A DNA stretch of 64,000 nucleotides from Pseudomonadota bacterium (GTDB lineage: Bacteria; Pseudomonadota; Alphaproteobacteria; Rhizobiales; Rhizobiaceae): the NCBI GenBank assembly GCA_023457435.1, contig JAEWLS010000027.1:248001-312000 (forward strand), written 5' to 3'. A program made the translations under genes and the position numbers. This document shows, one piece after another, positions 51,502 to 63,869 of the stretch. The notes beneath the pieces were generated by a model. The model was not told the origin of the DNA. It saw only the letters and a list, made by a program, of their open reading frames with translations, and did not search any database. Position 1 is the stretch's first letter. Each line of letters begins with the position of its first letter.

Positions 51502-54500
51502 CTGCACCGGCTATTCATCGTCATCGGCGGACTGCTGGTGCTGGCGCTGACGGCAGCGCTCGTCGGCCCCTATTTCATCGACTGGTCCAACTACCGCGCC
51601 GATTTCGAGCGCGAGGCCGGCCGCATCCTCGGACGCGAGGTGAAGGTGCGCGGCGACGCGACGGCGCGCCTGCTTCCGTTCCCGTCGGTGACGTTCACCG
51701 ACGTCGAGGTCGCCGGCAGCGGACCCGAGGTTCCGGCGATGACGGTCGAGACCTTCTCGATGGACGCCGAGCTGGCGCCGTTCCTGTCGGGCGAGCTGCT
51801 GATCTTCGACATGCGCATCGTGCGGCCGCGGGCACGCGTGGCGATCGCCGCGGACGGCTCCGTCGACTGGGCGATCCGGCCGAGCACGCCGTTCGACCCG
51901 CGACAGGTGAAGCTCGAGAAGCTGACGGTGACCGAAGGGCGGCTCGACCTCGTCCACGCCGCGAGCGGGCGCGAGCATGCAGTCACGGAGATCAATACCG
52001 ACATCTCGGCCCAGACGATGGCCGGGCCATGGCGCATCGCGGGCTCGGCGCGGCTCGACGGGGCGCTGACCACCATCTCGGTGGTGACGGGCGCTGCGGA
52101 AGACGGGCGGCTGCGCATGCGCGTGCGCATCGACCCCGAGCGCTACGGCTTCACGCTGGAAACGGAAGGCGATGCCGGGTTGGCCGACAGCGCGCTCGGC
52201 TTCAAGGGTACCTTCAAGCTTGCCGCGAAGGTCGTCCAGCGCGCGGGCGAGACGGCCGCGCCGACGCCGGCCTATCGCGTCGGCGGCAAGTTCGAGCTCG
52301 ACCATCTCGCGGTGAAGGTGCCGGAGTTCCGGCTGGAAACCGGGCCGGTCGCCGATCCGTACACGGCGGACGGCCACGCCGAGATCGCGCTCGGCGCCGA
52401 GCCGCGCTTCCAGATCGTCGCCGACGGGGCGCAGATCCGCTTCGAAGATGCGGCCGGGCAGGGCGGCGGCGACGGCCAGACTGCTGCATCGCTGCAGGAG
52501 CGCCTGAACGCACTGCGCGAAGCGTCGCTCGACATCCCGCGTCCGGTCATTCCCGGCTCGATCGAACTCAAGCTGCCGGCGATCGTGGCCGGCGACACCA
52601 CGGTGCGCGACGTGCGGCTGTCGGCCGAACCGGCGCAGGACGGCTGGCAGATCAACACGCTGGGGGCGACGCTGCCGGGGCGCGCGACGCTGGAGGCGAG
52701 CGGATTGCTGCGCACCGGCGAACGCGACTTCGGTTTCCGCGGCAACATGCTTTTGGCCGTGGCGCAGCCATCCGGCTTCGCGGCCTGGCTCTCCAGCAAT
52801 GTCGACGAGGCAATACGGCGGCTGCCGAGCGCCGGCTTCGACGCAGAGGTGGACCTTTCCGCCGAACGGCAGGTGTTCGAGAAGCTGGAACTCAGCCTCG
52901 GCGGCGCGCGCTTCGACGGCCGCATCGAGAACAGCCAGCCGGCGGGGCAGCGCGGCGTCACCAAGGTCGACCTCACCGGCGGCCGGCTCGACCTCGACGG
53001 CGTCGCGGCATTCGCGGCACTGTTCGTCGGCGAGCAGGGCACGCGGCTCGCCGACCACGATTTCGACCTCGCCGTGAAGGCTGGACCGGTGGTGGTTTCG
53101 GGCATCACCGCCGAAAGCGTCGACACAGCGCTCCGCCTTCGCGGCGATACGCTCGAAGTGGACCGGCTGTCGGTCGGCGGGCTGGAGGGCTCGACGCTGA
53201 GTGCCACGGGCAGGCTCACGGGCATCGGCGAGGCGCTCGCGGGAGCCATCGACGCGACCGTGCTCTCGGACGATCTGGGACCGCTGCTCGCGCGCGCCGC
53301 CGAACGCTTTCCAAACGCGCCGCTGGCGACGCTGCTTGCGGCGCGGTCCGGGCTCTATCCGGGATTGTTCGCCGACGCCAACCTCGACATCAAGGGCGAG
53401 ATCACCGGGGAGGGCGAGGCGCGCAACGTCGCGCTCAAGCTGAGCGGCGAGGCCGGCGGGACGGGACTCGCACTGACGCTGGACGCCGAGGATTTCGCCG
53501 GCGACCTGACGGCGGCGCCGCTATCGGCGAAGTTCAACGCCTCGAACGACGAGCCGGCGGTGCTTTACGCACTGGGAGGCCTTCCCGGACTGCCGATGGG
53601 ATTCGCCGAGGCCGCGACAGCAGAGGCGAGCATCGAGGGCACGCTTGCCGAAGGCGCAGGTGCGCGGTTCGCGTTCCGTGCGCAAGGCTTCGAGGCCAGC
53701 TTCGAGGGCAGCCTGACGATCGCCAACGCGCGCATCGCGGCGGCCGGCGACGCGGCGCTGAAGGCGCTGGATCTGGAGCCGTGGCTGATGACGGCCGGCG
53801 TGTCGGTTCCGGGCATGGGGCTCGGGCTGCCGATGGAGCTTTCCGGCTCGGTCGACCTCAGCGACGGTCTCGCGGTCGTCTCCGGACTGACGGGGACCAT
53901 CGCCGGCACACCGCTTTCCGGCGACGTCAACATCGCGATGCGCGACGGGCGGCCCTATGTGACCGGCGCCGTCGAGACGCAGTCGCTCGACGTGGCGCTC
54001 GCCGGCGAGGCCCTGTTCGGCGAGGCGGCGCTGCAGCAGAGCGGCGAGACCTGGCCGCGGACGCCGTTCGAGCCGGCGGCGCGGGCAGCGCTCTTCGGCG
54101 ACGTCGAGATCAATGCCGACAGCGTGCGCGCAGGAGCGCTGACGGCGCGCAATGCCCGCATGGAACTCAAGCTCGACCGGGACGGGCTGCGAATCTCCGA
54201 CCTCTCCGCCGACCTGCTCGGCGGGAAGATCTCCGGATTGATCGAGCTTTCCAACAATGGCGGGACCGGGCTGTTCTCCGGGCAGCTCAGCCTCGACGGG
54301 GCGGCGCTTCCGGTGCTGCTCCCGCAGAGCGGGTTGGCGGGCAGCGGGACCTTCACGGCGGCGGTGACGGCGAGCGGCAAGTCGGTGGACGCGATGATGG
54401 CTTCGCTGGCCGGATCGGGAACGGCTGTGCTGAAGGATCTCGTCATTCCCGGCGTGCGGCCCGACGCACTGACCGAGATCATCGCCAAGGCGGACGCCAT

Positions 54501-55269
54501 CGGGCCGAAGATCGACTCGCAGCAGACGGCGCAGTTCGCCCCGCCGCTGGTCTCTGGCGGCAGCTTCGATGCCGGCGGCGCCGAACTGCCGCTGACGGTG
54601 GCCGCAGGCGTCGTGCGGGCGCCGGCTCTGCGGCTTTCCCGTCCAGAGGCGACGCTCTCGGTGACGCCGCGCGTCGACATAGGCGAGTGGAGCATCGGCG
54701 CCACGGGCGCGGTGGAATACGAAGCCGGCGACGAAGCGGTCGCCGGCGCCGGCCCGTCGGTGCGGTTCGACGCCGAGGGCAGGCCGGGGGCGGTGGAAGT
54801 CAGCTACGACACCGAGCCGCTGGCGCAGTTCCTGACGCAGCGCGCGCTGGAGAAGGAGCAGGCGCGCGTCGAGGCGATGCAGGCGGTGCTGCTGGAACGC
54901 CAGAGGCTGCGCCGCGAGGCGCGCTACTACGCCGCGCTGGTCGACGAGCGCGCGCGGCTCGCCGAAGAGAAGCGCAAGGCCGAGGCAGCGGCGCAGGAGG
55001 CAGCCGAGGAACAAGCGGCGCTGAAAGCGGCGGAAGAGGCGCGGCGCGCGGCCGAGGCCGAAGCCGCCGCCCAGGCCGAGGCAGCGCGGCGGGAGGCGGA
55101 AACGCCGCCTCAGCAGCCCGCGGCGCCGGCACCGGCCGACGACAACGACCTGCCTGGCGTGCAGACGACGCCGCTGCCGACGCTGCCCGATGCACAATCG
55201 GGATCGTCTTCGTCGGGCGTGTTCCAGCGCGGCAACATGACGTTCGGCGGAAGCGTCATCCGGCCGTGA
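51502..55269 (+). CDS. AsmA family protein, very large, with coiled-coil C-terminus
   Basis: The product has 1255 residues if translation starts at CTG 51502, which gives LHRLFIVIGGLLVLALTAALVGPYFIDWSNYR. That is an N-terminal helix followed by the AsmA motif region FEREAGRILGREVKVRGDATARLLP. GTG 51538 is the first conventional start but would delete the first half of the anchor helix, and no ATG/GTG/TTG precedes it in frame. GGGAGAG lies 6 nt before the CTG. The long middle part holds repeated beta-rich AsmA/bridge-like blocks. The C-terminus has a charged Ala/Glu/Arg coiled coil (EARRAAEAEAAAQAEAAR) and a Pro-rich tail. AsmA-like proteins influence phospholipid transport to the outer membrane. 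Confidence 0.82.
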   Translation: MHRLFIVIGGLLVLALTAALVGPYFIDWSNYRADFEREAGRILGREVKVRGDATARLLPFPSVTFTDVEVAGSGPEVPAMTVETFSMDAELAPFLSGELLIFDMRIVRPRARVAIAADGSVDWAIRPSTPFDPRQVKLEKLTVTEGRLDLVHAASGREHAVTEINTDISAQTMAGPWRIAGSARLDGALTTISVVTGAAEDGRLRMRVRIDPERYGFTLETEGDAGLADSALGFKGTFKLAAKVVQRAGETAAPTPAYRVGGKFELDHLAVKVPEFRLETGPVADPYTADGHAEIALGAEPRFQIVADGAQIRFEDAAGQGGGDGQTAASLQERLNALREASLDIPRPVIPGSIELKLPAIVAGDTTVRDVRLSAEPAQDGWQINTLGATLPGRATLEASGLLRTGERDFGFRGNMLLAVAQPSGFAAWLSSNVDEAIRRLPSAGFDAEVDLSAERQVFEKLELSLGGARFDGRIENSQPAGQRGVTKVDLTGGRLDLDGVAAFAALFVGEQGTRLADHDFDLAVKAGPVVVSGITAESVDTALRLRGDTLEVDRLSVGGLEGSTLSATGRLTGIGEALAGAIDATVLSDDLGPLLARAAERFPNAPLATLLAARSGLYPGLFADANLDIKGEITGEGEARNVALKLSGEAGGTGLALTLDAEDFAGDLTAAPLSAKFNASNDEPAVLYALGGLPGLPMGFAEAATAEASIEGTLAEGAGARFAFRAQGFEASFEGSLTIANARIAAAGDAALKALDLEPWLMTAGVSVPGMGLGLPMELSGSVDLSDGLAVVSGLTGTIAGTPLSGDVNIAMRDGRPYVTGAVETQSLDVALAGEALFGEAALQQSGETWPRTPFEPAARAALFGDVEINADSVRAGALTARNARMELKLDRDGLRISDLSADLLGGKISGLIELSNNGGTGLFSGQLSLDGAALPVLLPQSGLAGSGTFTAAVTASGKSVDAMMASLAGSGTAVLKDLVIPGVRPDALTEIIAKADAIGPKIDSQQTAQFAPPLVSGGSFDAGGAELPLTVAAGVVRAPALRLSRPEATLSVTPRVDIGEWSIGATGAVEYEAGDEAVAGAGPSVRFDAEGRPGAVEVSYDTEPLAQFLTQRALEKEQARVEAMQAVLLERQRLRREARYYAALVDERARLAEEKRKAEAAAQEAAEEQAALKAAEEARRAAEAEAAAQAEAARREAETPPQQPAAPAPADDNDLPGVQTTPLPTLPDAQSGSSSSGVFQRGNMTFGGSVIRP

Positions 55270-55335
55270 AGCTGACTTTTCGATTCAAGGCGTTGCGGAG
55301 CTGAGTCCGGCTACGGGTGCAAGCCCTTGATCCGG

Positions 55336-55554
55336 CTACACAGGAGCCTTCAGCGCTGCGAGGACATGAAGCCTCAGCGCCGAGGACAGGTTGACGGCGC
55401 GGTCGCGGGTTTCATCGACCTCCGCCACGAGCACCGCAAGCGGAACGCCCCGCGCTCCGGCCAGGCGCTCGAGCTCGGCCATGAATTCGTCCTCGACGGA
55501 GAAGCTGGTGCGGTGGCCGCGGATCGATACCGAGCGCTTTCGCACCCGCGTCAT
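55336..55554 (-). CDS. Ribbon-helix-helix domain protein (72 aa)
   Basis: ATG at 55554 overlaps the DUF4169 gene stop by 4 nt. The product begins MTRVRKRSVSIRGHRTSFSVEDEFMAELERLAG, in which the RTSFSVEDEF strand-helix start fits the RHH_4 family, and continues RGVPLAVLVAEVDETRDRA. RHH proteins bind DNA as dimers. It forms part of the sspB-DUF4169-RHH operon common in rhizobia. The target is unknown. Confidence 0.85.
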   Translation of the reverse strand: MTRVRKRSVSIRGHRTSFSVEDEFMAELERLAGARGVPLAVLVAEVDETRDRAVNLSSALRLHVLAALKAPV

Positions 55555-55748
55555 TTCGCGTCGTCGTCGTCCGCGACATCGCGCAGATGCGCGTCCAACC
55601 GGCGCTGATCGAGCTCGGCCGACAGACGCTCCGCCACCTTCTCGTCGCGCGTCTTGCCGAAGCGAGCGCGATTCTCGGCCGCGTCGCGCTCGCGTTCCGC
55701 CTTTGCACGCTGCTTGCGTACGGTGCGGAGGTTGACGATGTCGGCCAT
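55551..55748 (-). CDS. DUF4169 family small protein (65 aa)
   Basis: The 65-residue charged protein reads MADIVNLRTVRKQRAKAERE and ends LRDVADDDDAK. The MADIVNLRxxRKxxxR start is typical of DUF4169, which is found next to sspB and an RHH gene in Rhizobiales. It is probably helical throughout. It starts 8 nt after sspB. Function is unknown. Confidence 0.85.
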   Translation of the reverse strand: MADIVNLRTVRKQRAKAERERDAAENRARFGKTRDEKVAERLSAELDQRRLDAHLRDVADDDDAK

Positions 55749-55756
55749 AGCGGGGG

Positions 55757-56281
55757 CTATTTCTTGCGGAAGGAATCGAGGGATACGACTTCCGCGACCG
55801 GCTTGCCGGGCTCGTCCTTCTCCGGCTTGGTCTCGACGGCGACGGGCGACTTCTTCGTCTCGGCGACCTTGACCGGGCGCGGCGCCGTAACAGGCGGCGG
55901 CAGCTCCGCAAGCTGCGCCGTCTCCGTCTTGACGTCGAACTCCAGCTCGAAGCTGACCGACGGATCGTAGAAGCCGCGCACGGCGGAGAAGGGTATCTCC
56001 AGCTTCTCGGCGATGTCGGAGAAGGAAAGGCCGACCTCGAAGCCGGTCTCGGTAACCTTCAGGTCCCAGTACTGGTACTGGATGACGATCGTCATCTGCT
56101 CCGGGTAGCGCTCCTTGAGGCGGCTGGAGATGCGAACGCCCGGCGCCCCGGTCATGAAGGTGATGAAGAAGTGGTGGTTGCCCGGCAGCCCGGTGCGCGC
56201 CACCTCGGCCAGCACCTTGCGCATGACGCCGCGCAGCGCCTCCTGGGCGAGAATGTCATAGCGAATGTGGTCGTCGGCCAT
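55757..56281 (-). CDS. sspB: SspB family ClpXP adaptor
   Basis: The 174-residue protein delivers ssrA-tagged proteins to the ClpXP protease. The alphaproteobacterial SspB core is visible in HIRYDILAQEALRGVMRKVLAEVARTGLPGNHHFFITFMTG, then PGVRISSRLKERYPEQMTIVIQYQYWDLKV and FSDIAEKLEIPFSAVRGFYDPSVSF. The C-terminal tail is Pro/Lys/Glu-rich with a short end (AEVVSLDSFRKK) that would bind ClpX. ATG 56281 was chosen over ATG 56296 and earlier starts. The tmRNA gene lies just upstream on the same strand, a meaningful neighbour. Confidence 0.92.
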   Translation of the reverse strand: MADDHIRYDILAQEALRGVMRKVLAEVARTGLPGNHHFFITFMTGAPGVRISSRLKERYPEQMTIVIQYQYWDLKVTETGFEVGLSFSDIAEKLEIPFSAVRGFYDPSVSFELEFDVKTETAQLAELPPPVTAPRPVKVAETKKSPVAVETKPEKDEPGKPVAEVVSLDSFRKK

Positions 56282-56399
56282 GCCGCTTTCACCCATCGAG
56301 TCGTAAGCGCAGCAGTAACGAGACACTGGCAGCGCGTAAACACAATAGCGCGCGGCACCCGTGGCGGGGAATGTGACATCCGATCAAAGCAGTGAGGGT

Positions 56400-56745
56400 A
56401 GGTGGAGGCTTCTGTTGCCAGGTGCCTCCGGACCCCGCCTGAAGGTGCTAACCCACAGGGCTTGATTCGAGACTATCGCGCTGCATTAAGCAGCGAGACG
56501 TGCCTCAGCATAGTTGTCGTTGGCAACTATAGGTTTAGCCCGATAACGGCGGTACAATGCCGGGCAAAAGTCCGATCTTTACACCCTCGTCGATCCTATT
56601 TCGCCCCCATCAGCAACCGCCCTGAACCGCTGTCCCTAAAGGCCAGGCCTGCGGCGGATGGTGGTGGAGGCGCCGGGTACCGCCCCCGGGTCCGAATGGC
56701 TTATTACATCGGCAGTTTATCGCCATAGTCGGCCGAGGCCGACGC
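56400..56745 (-). ncRNA. ssrA: tmRNA, circularly permuted two-piece form
   Basis: tmRNA rescues stalled ribosomes and tags the product for proteolysis. On the minus strand the tag codons at 56524-56489 read ANDNYAEARLAA with TAA at 56488-56486. The acceptor piece comes first and ends at the ACCA at 56665-56662. After a spacer the coding piece begins at 56608 with GGGGGCG, which pairs with CGCCTCC before the ACCA to form the acceptor stem. This is the permuted arrangement of alphaproteobacteria. The outer ends are approximate: the 5' end is set from the promoter, and the 3' end from the last GGAGGC/GCCTCC helix. The rest of the 56282-56853 gap holds only the promoter and spacer. Confidence 0.93.
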
Positions 56746-56749
56746 GCGG

Positions 56750-56778
56750 AATATAGGGTGCCTGCCACCTCGTGTGAA
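56750..56778 (-). promoter_or_regulatory. Promoter of ssrA
   Basis: On the minus strand TTCACA (-35, 56778-56773) and TATATT (-10, 56755-56750) have 17 bp between them, a close match to the rhizobial sigma-70 consensus. The expected start is near 56744, just before the acceptor piece. Confidence 0.75.
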
Positions 56779-56853
56779 GGGGGCGTTGACTTGCCGCCTA
56801 CGCCTACGCCACCTTCCTTTGCGGAAGACGCGATTCCCAACGGCGGGGGCCGG

Positions 56854-57165
56854 ATGGAAAGGCATCTCACGGATGTTCGGCGATACGACGCCCTGGCAGA
56901 CGCCGGCGTCGTCGGACGGATCGTTGGCCATCTCGGATTGTCGCTCTATGGCCGGGACGCCGCCCATGTCGCCGCGTCCGACCCCGACGAGATCCGCACG
57001 GTCTGCCACAGCTGGTGTCGCGGCAGGCTCGGCGCCGTCGACCCGAAGCACATCGACCGGGCGGTCAGCCTCGTCCGCGAGACGATGCAACGCGACCGGA
57101 TGAAGGACCGCGTCACCTTCTACTACCTCTGCGCAAAGCACCTCGGGAAGCTCGACGCAATCTAG
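56854..57165 (+). CDS. DUF2853 family protein (103 aa)
   Basis: The product has 103 residues: MERHLTDVRRYDALADAGVV, then LSLYGRDAAHVAASDPDEIRTV and DRVTFYYLCAKHLGKLDAI. The KDxAHVAxSDPxE block and the terminal RVTFYYLxAxxxGKLD are family hallmarks of DUF2853, small helical proteins of unknown function found in many alphaproteobacteria. ATG 56854 has a G-rich run upstream. It is divergent from ssrA. A GC-rich foldback between 57184 and 57224 lies after the stop. Confidence 0.8.
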   Translation: MERHLTDVRRYDALADAGVVGRIVGHLGLSLYGRDAAHVAASDPDEIRTVCHSWCRGRLGAVDPKHIDRAVSLVRETMQRDRMKDRVTFYYLCAKHLGKLDAI

Positions 57166-57240
57166 CTCGGCCGCAGCCTTTAGGCGTGCGGGCGGCGGAT
57201 GCGCCGCGCGCCGACGCACGTCGCCTTATGCATACTCATA

Positions 57241-57261
57241 TTGACATAAAGATATCTTTAT
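57241..57261. promoter_or_regulatory. Palindromic operator overlapping a TTGACA element, upstream of metH
   Basis: TTGACA at 57241-57246 overlaps a perfect 16-bp palindrome ATAAAGATATCTTTAT at 57246-57261. The AT-rich block stands out in a GC-rich gap and lies 36 bp before the metH start. It resembles sites of ArsR-family regulators such as SahR that control methionine genes; the assignment is inference, and no such regulator gene is in the window. No -10 with standard spacing was clear. Confidence 0.6.
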
Positions 57262-57297
57262 ATGATGGTATCCCGCTCTGGTACGAAAGGACGGCCG

Positions 57298-61082
<3,785 letters not shown>

Positions 61083-61083
<1 letters not shown>

Positions 61084-61115
61084 CCCGCCTGCGCCGACAC
61101 GTCGCGCAGGCGGGC
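61083..61115 (+). terminator. Hairpin terminator after metH
   Basis: A perfect 12-bp stem (GCCCGCCTGCGC with its complement) and a 9-nt loop begin at the last base of the metH stop codon. Only a weak pyrimidine tail (GCTTCC) follows, so termination may need Rho or the hairpin may protect the 3' end. Confidence 0.55.
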
Positions 61116-61191
61116 GCTTCCGGTCCGATCCTGCTCTGCTAGGGTAAAGGCAGGGGATTCGAGGCATGCCAGCACCAATGGGCCGCGCAGG

Positions 61192-61554
61192 ATGAGAGCG
61201 CCGGGCAGGTTTCTGCCGGTGGTGCTGGCCGCGTGCCTTCTGCTCGCTCAGGGCTTCGTCGCCTCATGGGCGGCTGCCTCTTCCTCGACGCCGCAGCTCG
61301 ACATTTTCGGCAATCCGCTGTGCATCACGTCGGCTGACGACACCGGCGGCGGCCATGGCGGGCATGAAGGGCCGGCAGATTGCTGCTCGCTCGGATGCGG
61401 AAGCCAGTTCCACATCCTGGAGTCTCCTCCAGCCGCGGCCGGGCCTTCCGAGCGTCCACTCGCAACGCCTTTCGTCCCGTTGCAGACGCAACGGCGCGCG
61501 ACCTTCGAGCCGCACGGTCCGGGTAGTCCGCGCGGTCCTCCGACGGCCGCCTGA
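61192..61554 (+). CDS. DUF2946-like exported protein with Cys/His motifs (120 aa)
   Basis: The 120-residue product has a signal peptide (FLPVVLAACLLLAQGFVASWAAA). After it come LDIFGNPLCIT, a His/Gly stretch (GGGHGGHEG) and the DCCSLGC cysteine cluster, matching the DUF2946 pattern seen near copper genes. A metal-binding periplasmic role is inferred from the Cys/His residues and the YcnI and CopCD neighbours. No good ribosome site is visible beyond GCAGG. Confidence 0.7.
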   Translation: MRAPGRFLPVVLAACLLLAQGFVASWAAASSSTPQLDIFGNPLCITSADDTGGGHGGHEGPADCCSLGCGSQFHILESPPAAAGPSERPLATPFVPLQTQRRATFEPHGPGSPRGPPTAA

Positions 61555-61675
61555 GCCGAGCTAGCGCCCGCCCGCGCGGGCAACTTCCAATCCGAAGATC
61601 CATGCCCGAAGCGCGCTGCCACTGCCGCGTCGCGGAGGGCTGCCGGCCATGCCGGCAACTCCATGAGGACTACAC

Positions 61676-62203
61676 ATGCTGAAGACGTTCATGATGGCGC
61701 TTGCCATGACTGGCATCGCCGCACCGGCCCTGGCGCACGCCACGCTGGAAACCGGCCAAGCACCTGCCGGCGGAAGCTACAAGGCAGTCGTGCGCGTGCC
61801 GCACGGCTGCGGCGGCAAGCCCACCAACGTGGTGCGCGTGAAGCTGCCGCAAGGCTACTACGCGGTGGAGCCGATGCCGAAAGCGGGCTGGACGCTCGAG
61901 AAGGTCGTCGGCAAGTACGCGAAGCCGTACAACAACCACGGCACCGAGATGACCGAGGGGGTCACGGAGGTGGTCTGGAGCGGCGGCAACCTGCTCGACG
62001 AAGAGTATGACGAGTTCGTCATGCGCGGCTCGCTGGGCGGCGATCTCGCGGTCGGCGAGACGCTCTGGTTCCTGGTGGTTCAGGAGTGCCCCGGCGGGGC
62101 AGCCGAGCGCTGGATCGAGATTCCGGCAACGGGCCAGTCAACCGGCGACCTGGCCAAACCGGCGCTTGGCCTGACGATCACCGAGAAGAAGAGCGGTCAT
62201 TGA
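61676..62203 (+). CDS. YcnI domain (DUF1775) copper-related protein
   Basis: The 175-residue exported protein has a signal peptide ending at ALAHA, so the mature N-terminus begins with a copper-binding His (HATLETGQAPAGG). The YcnI core is visible in YKAVVRVPHGCGGKPTNVVRVKLPQGYYAVEPMPKAGWTLE and LWFLVVQECPGGAAERWIEIP. YcnI-like proteins bind Cu(II) and are usually encoded with CopCD/YcnJ, as here. GAGGA precedes the ATG, and a TGCCGGC hairpin lies just before it. Confidence 0.9.
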   Translation: MLKTFMMALAMTGIAAPALAHATLETGQAPAGGSYKAVVRVPHGCGGKPTNVVRVKLPQGYYAVEPMPKAGWTLEKVVGKYAKPYNNHGTEMTEGVTEVVWSGGNLLDEEYDEFVMRGSLGGDLAVGETLWFLVVQECPGGAAERWIEIPATGQSTGDLAKPALGLTITEKKSGH

Positions 62204-62262
62204 TCGCGTGGGCGGCGCGCCTTGGTTGCGCGCCGCCGCAAACCTCCTGAAAGTGGCGGATC

Positions 62263-63869
62263 ATGATCGCAGCGGCCGGCGAATTCCTGAAGTGGCTGCG
62301 CCTGCTGGGGCTGGCGTCAGCAGGCGTCCTTCTTCACACCACGCTTACGCTCGCGCATGCCTCGCTCAACGCGACGGTACCTTCGGACGGCGCGGTGGTA
62401 GAAGCCGCGCCAACCAGCTTCTCGCTGACATTCAGCGAGCCGGTGTCGCCGCTGAGGCTGCGAGTGGTGCGGCCCGATGGACACTCAAGCGACCTCAGCG
62501 GCGCCGAGGTCAGGGGCAATGTCGTCGCCGTACCAGCGCCGGCCGACCTGACCGACGGCACGCATGTGCTGAGCTGGCGGGTGGTTTCGGCCGACGGCAC
62601 CCGGTCGCGGGGTCGGTGATCTTCTCCATCGGCGAGCCGAGCGCGGCGGCACCGGTTGCTGCCGATGACGTCGACTGGACCGTTCGCGCCGGCGTGTGGC
62701 TGACCAAGATCGCGATCTATGTCGGGCTGTTCATCGGCGCGGGCGGCGCGTTGGCGCGCACCGTGCTCATGCCGGGCACAAGGTCAGGCGGCCGCATCGC
62801 GGGGCTCGCGCTCGGTCTCGGCACCGCAGGGGCCGGAATCGGATTGGCCTTCCAAGGTCTCGACGCGCTCGGAGCGACTGTCGGCAGCGTCGCGGATCCT
62901 GCGATCTGGCGGGCAGGCTATGAAACCAGCTTCGGAAACACCGTGGCCGTCGCGACGGCTGCGTTCGCAGCCGGCGCGCTCGGCCTGCTGGTGCCGGGAT
63001 GGATCGGTGCCGCAGCGGCGGTCGCGTCGGTGTTGCTGGCCGCGCTCGCGCCGGCCCTGAGCGGCCATGCCAGCGCGGCCAATCCGCAATGGCTCATGCG
63101 GCCGACGGTCTTTCTGCACGCGCTGTGCATCGCGGTCTGGATCGGCGCGCTGGCCCCGCTCGGTCTGGCACTAAGGCGCGACGAGAGTGCCAGCCTCCGC
63201 GGGCTGGCACGCTTTTCCAGGCTGATGCCATGGGTCCTGGCCATGTTGATTGCGACAGGCATTGCCATTGCCGTCGTGCAGGTCGAACAGCCGTCCGCGC
63301 TTTTCGCGACGGCGTACGGACGGGTCTTCCTGGGCAAGCTCGTCCTGCTCGCAGTTCTCCTTGCCCTGGCGGCTCACAATCGGTGGCGATTGACGCCGAT
63401 CGTCGATGCCGGCAACCGGACGGCGGCGCACAGGCTGATGCGGTCCATCGCGATCGAGACCGCGCTCGCGGTGCTGATCTTCGCGACGGCAGCCATGTGG
63501 CGGTTCACGCCGCCGCCGCGTGTCATCGCCGCCGCCGCTGCCGTACCTGCGCAAACCCACATGATGACGGCGAAGGCGATGGCCGACGTCACGGTTTCGC
63601 CCGGCCATGCCGGGGAGGTTTCAGTGTCGGCGATCATCCTGACCGCCGAGTTCGGACCTCTGGATGCGAAGGAGGTCACGTTCGTCCTTTCGAACCCCTC
63701 CGCCGGCATCGAGCCGTTCGCGCGCCGCGCCGAAAAACCCGGCGACGGCACCTGGCGCGCCGACGGCGTCGTGCTGCCGCTGCCGGGGCTATGGACGCTG
63801 CGCGTCGACATTCTCGTGAATGACTTCGAGTTGGCGAGCGTCGAGGGCGAAGTCACGATCAGGCCCTGA
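62263..63869 (+). pseudogene. CopC-CopD copper resistance fusion (YcnJ-like), frameshifted
   Basis: The first frame (from ATG 62263) reads a signal sequence and a CopC domain (LAHASLNATVPSDGAVVEAA, then TFSEPVSPLRLRVVRPDG and LSWRVVSADG). It stops at 62617 as SADGTRSRGR. Reading one base differently at about 62597 gives SADGHPVAGSVIFSIGE, and the frame then runs to 63869 through a CopD domain of about eight helices (TKIAIYVGLFIGAGGALARTV, then HALCIAVWIGALAPLG and GRVFLGKLVLLAVLLALAAHNRWRL) and a C-terminal YtkA-like domain. One missing C in GGC-ACC therefore explains both pieces. It is either a real 1-nt deletion or a sequencing error. Copper import or tolerance is the family role. Confidence 0.88.

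Noticed and set aside
51538..51540. GTG start for the AsmA-like gene
   Set aside because: It would remove the first half of the membrane anchor, and it lacks a ribosome site at suitable distance.
57166..57297. SAM or cobalamin riboswitch in front of metH
   Set aside because: I could not find a B12-box or SAM-II-like core. A GC foldback and the AT-rich palindrome account for the gap.
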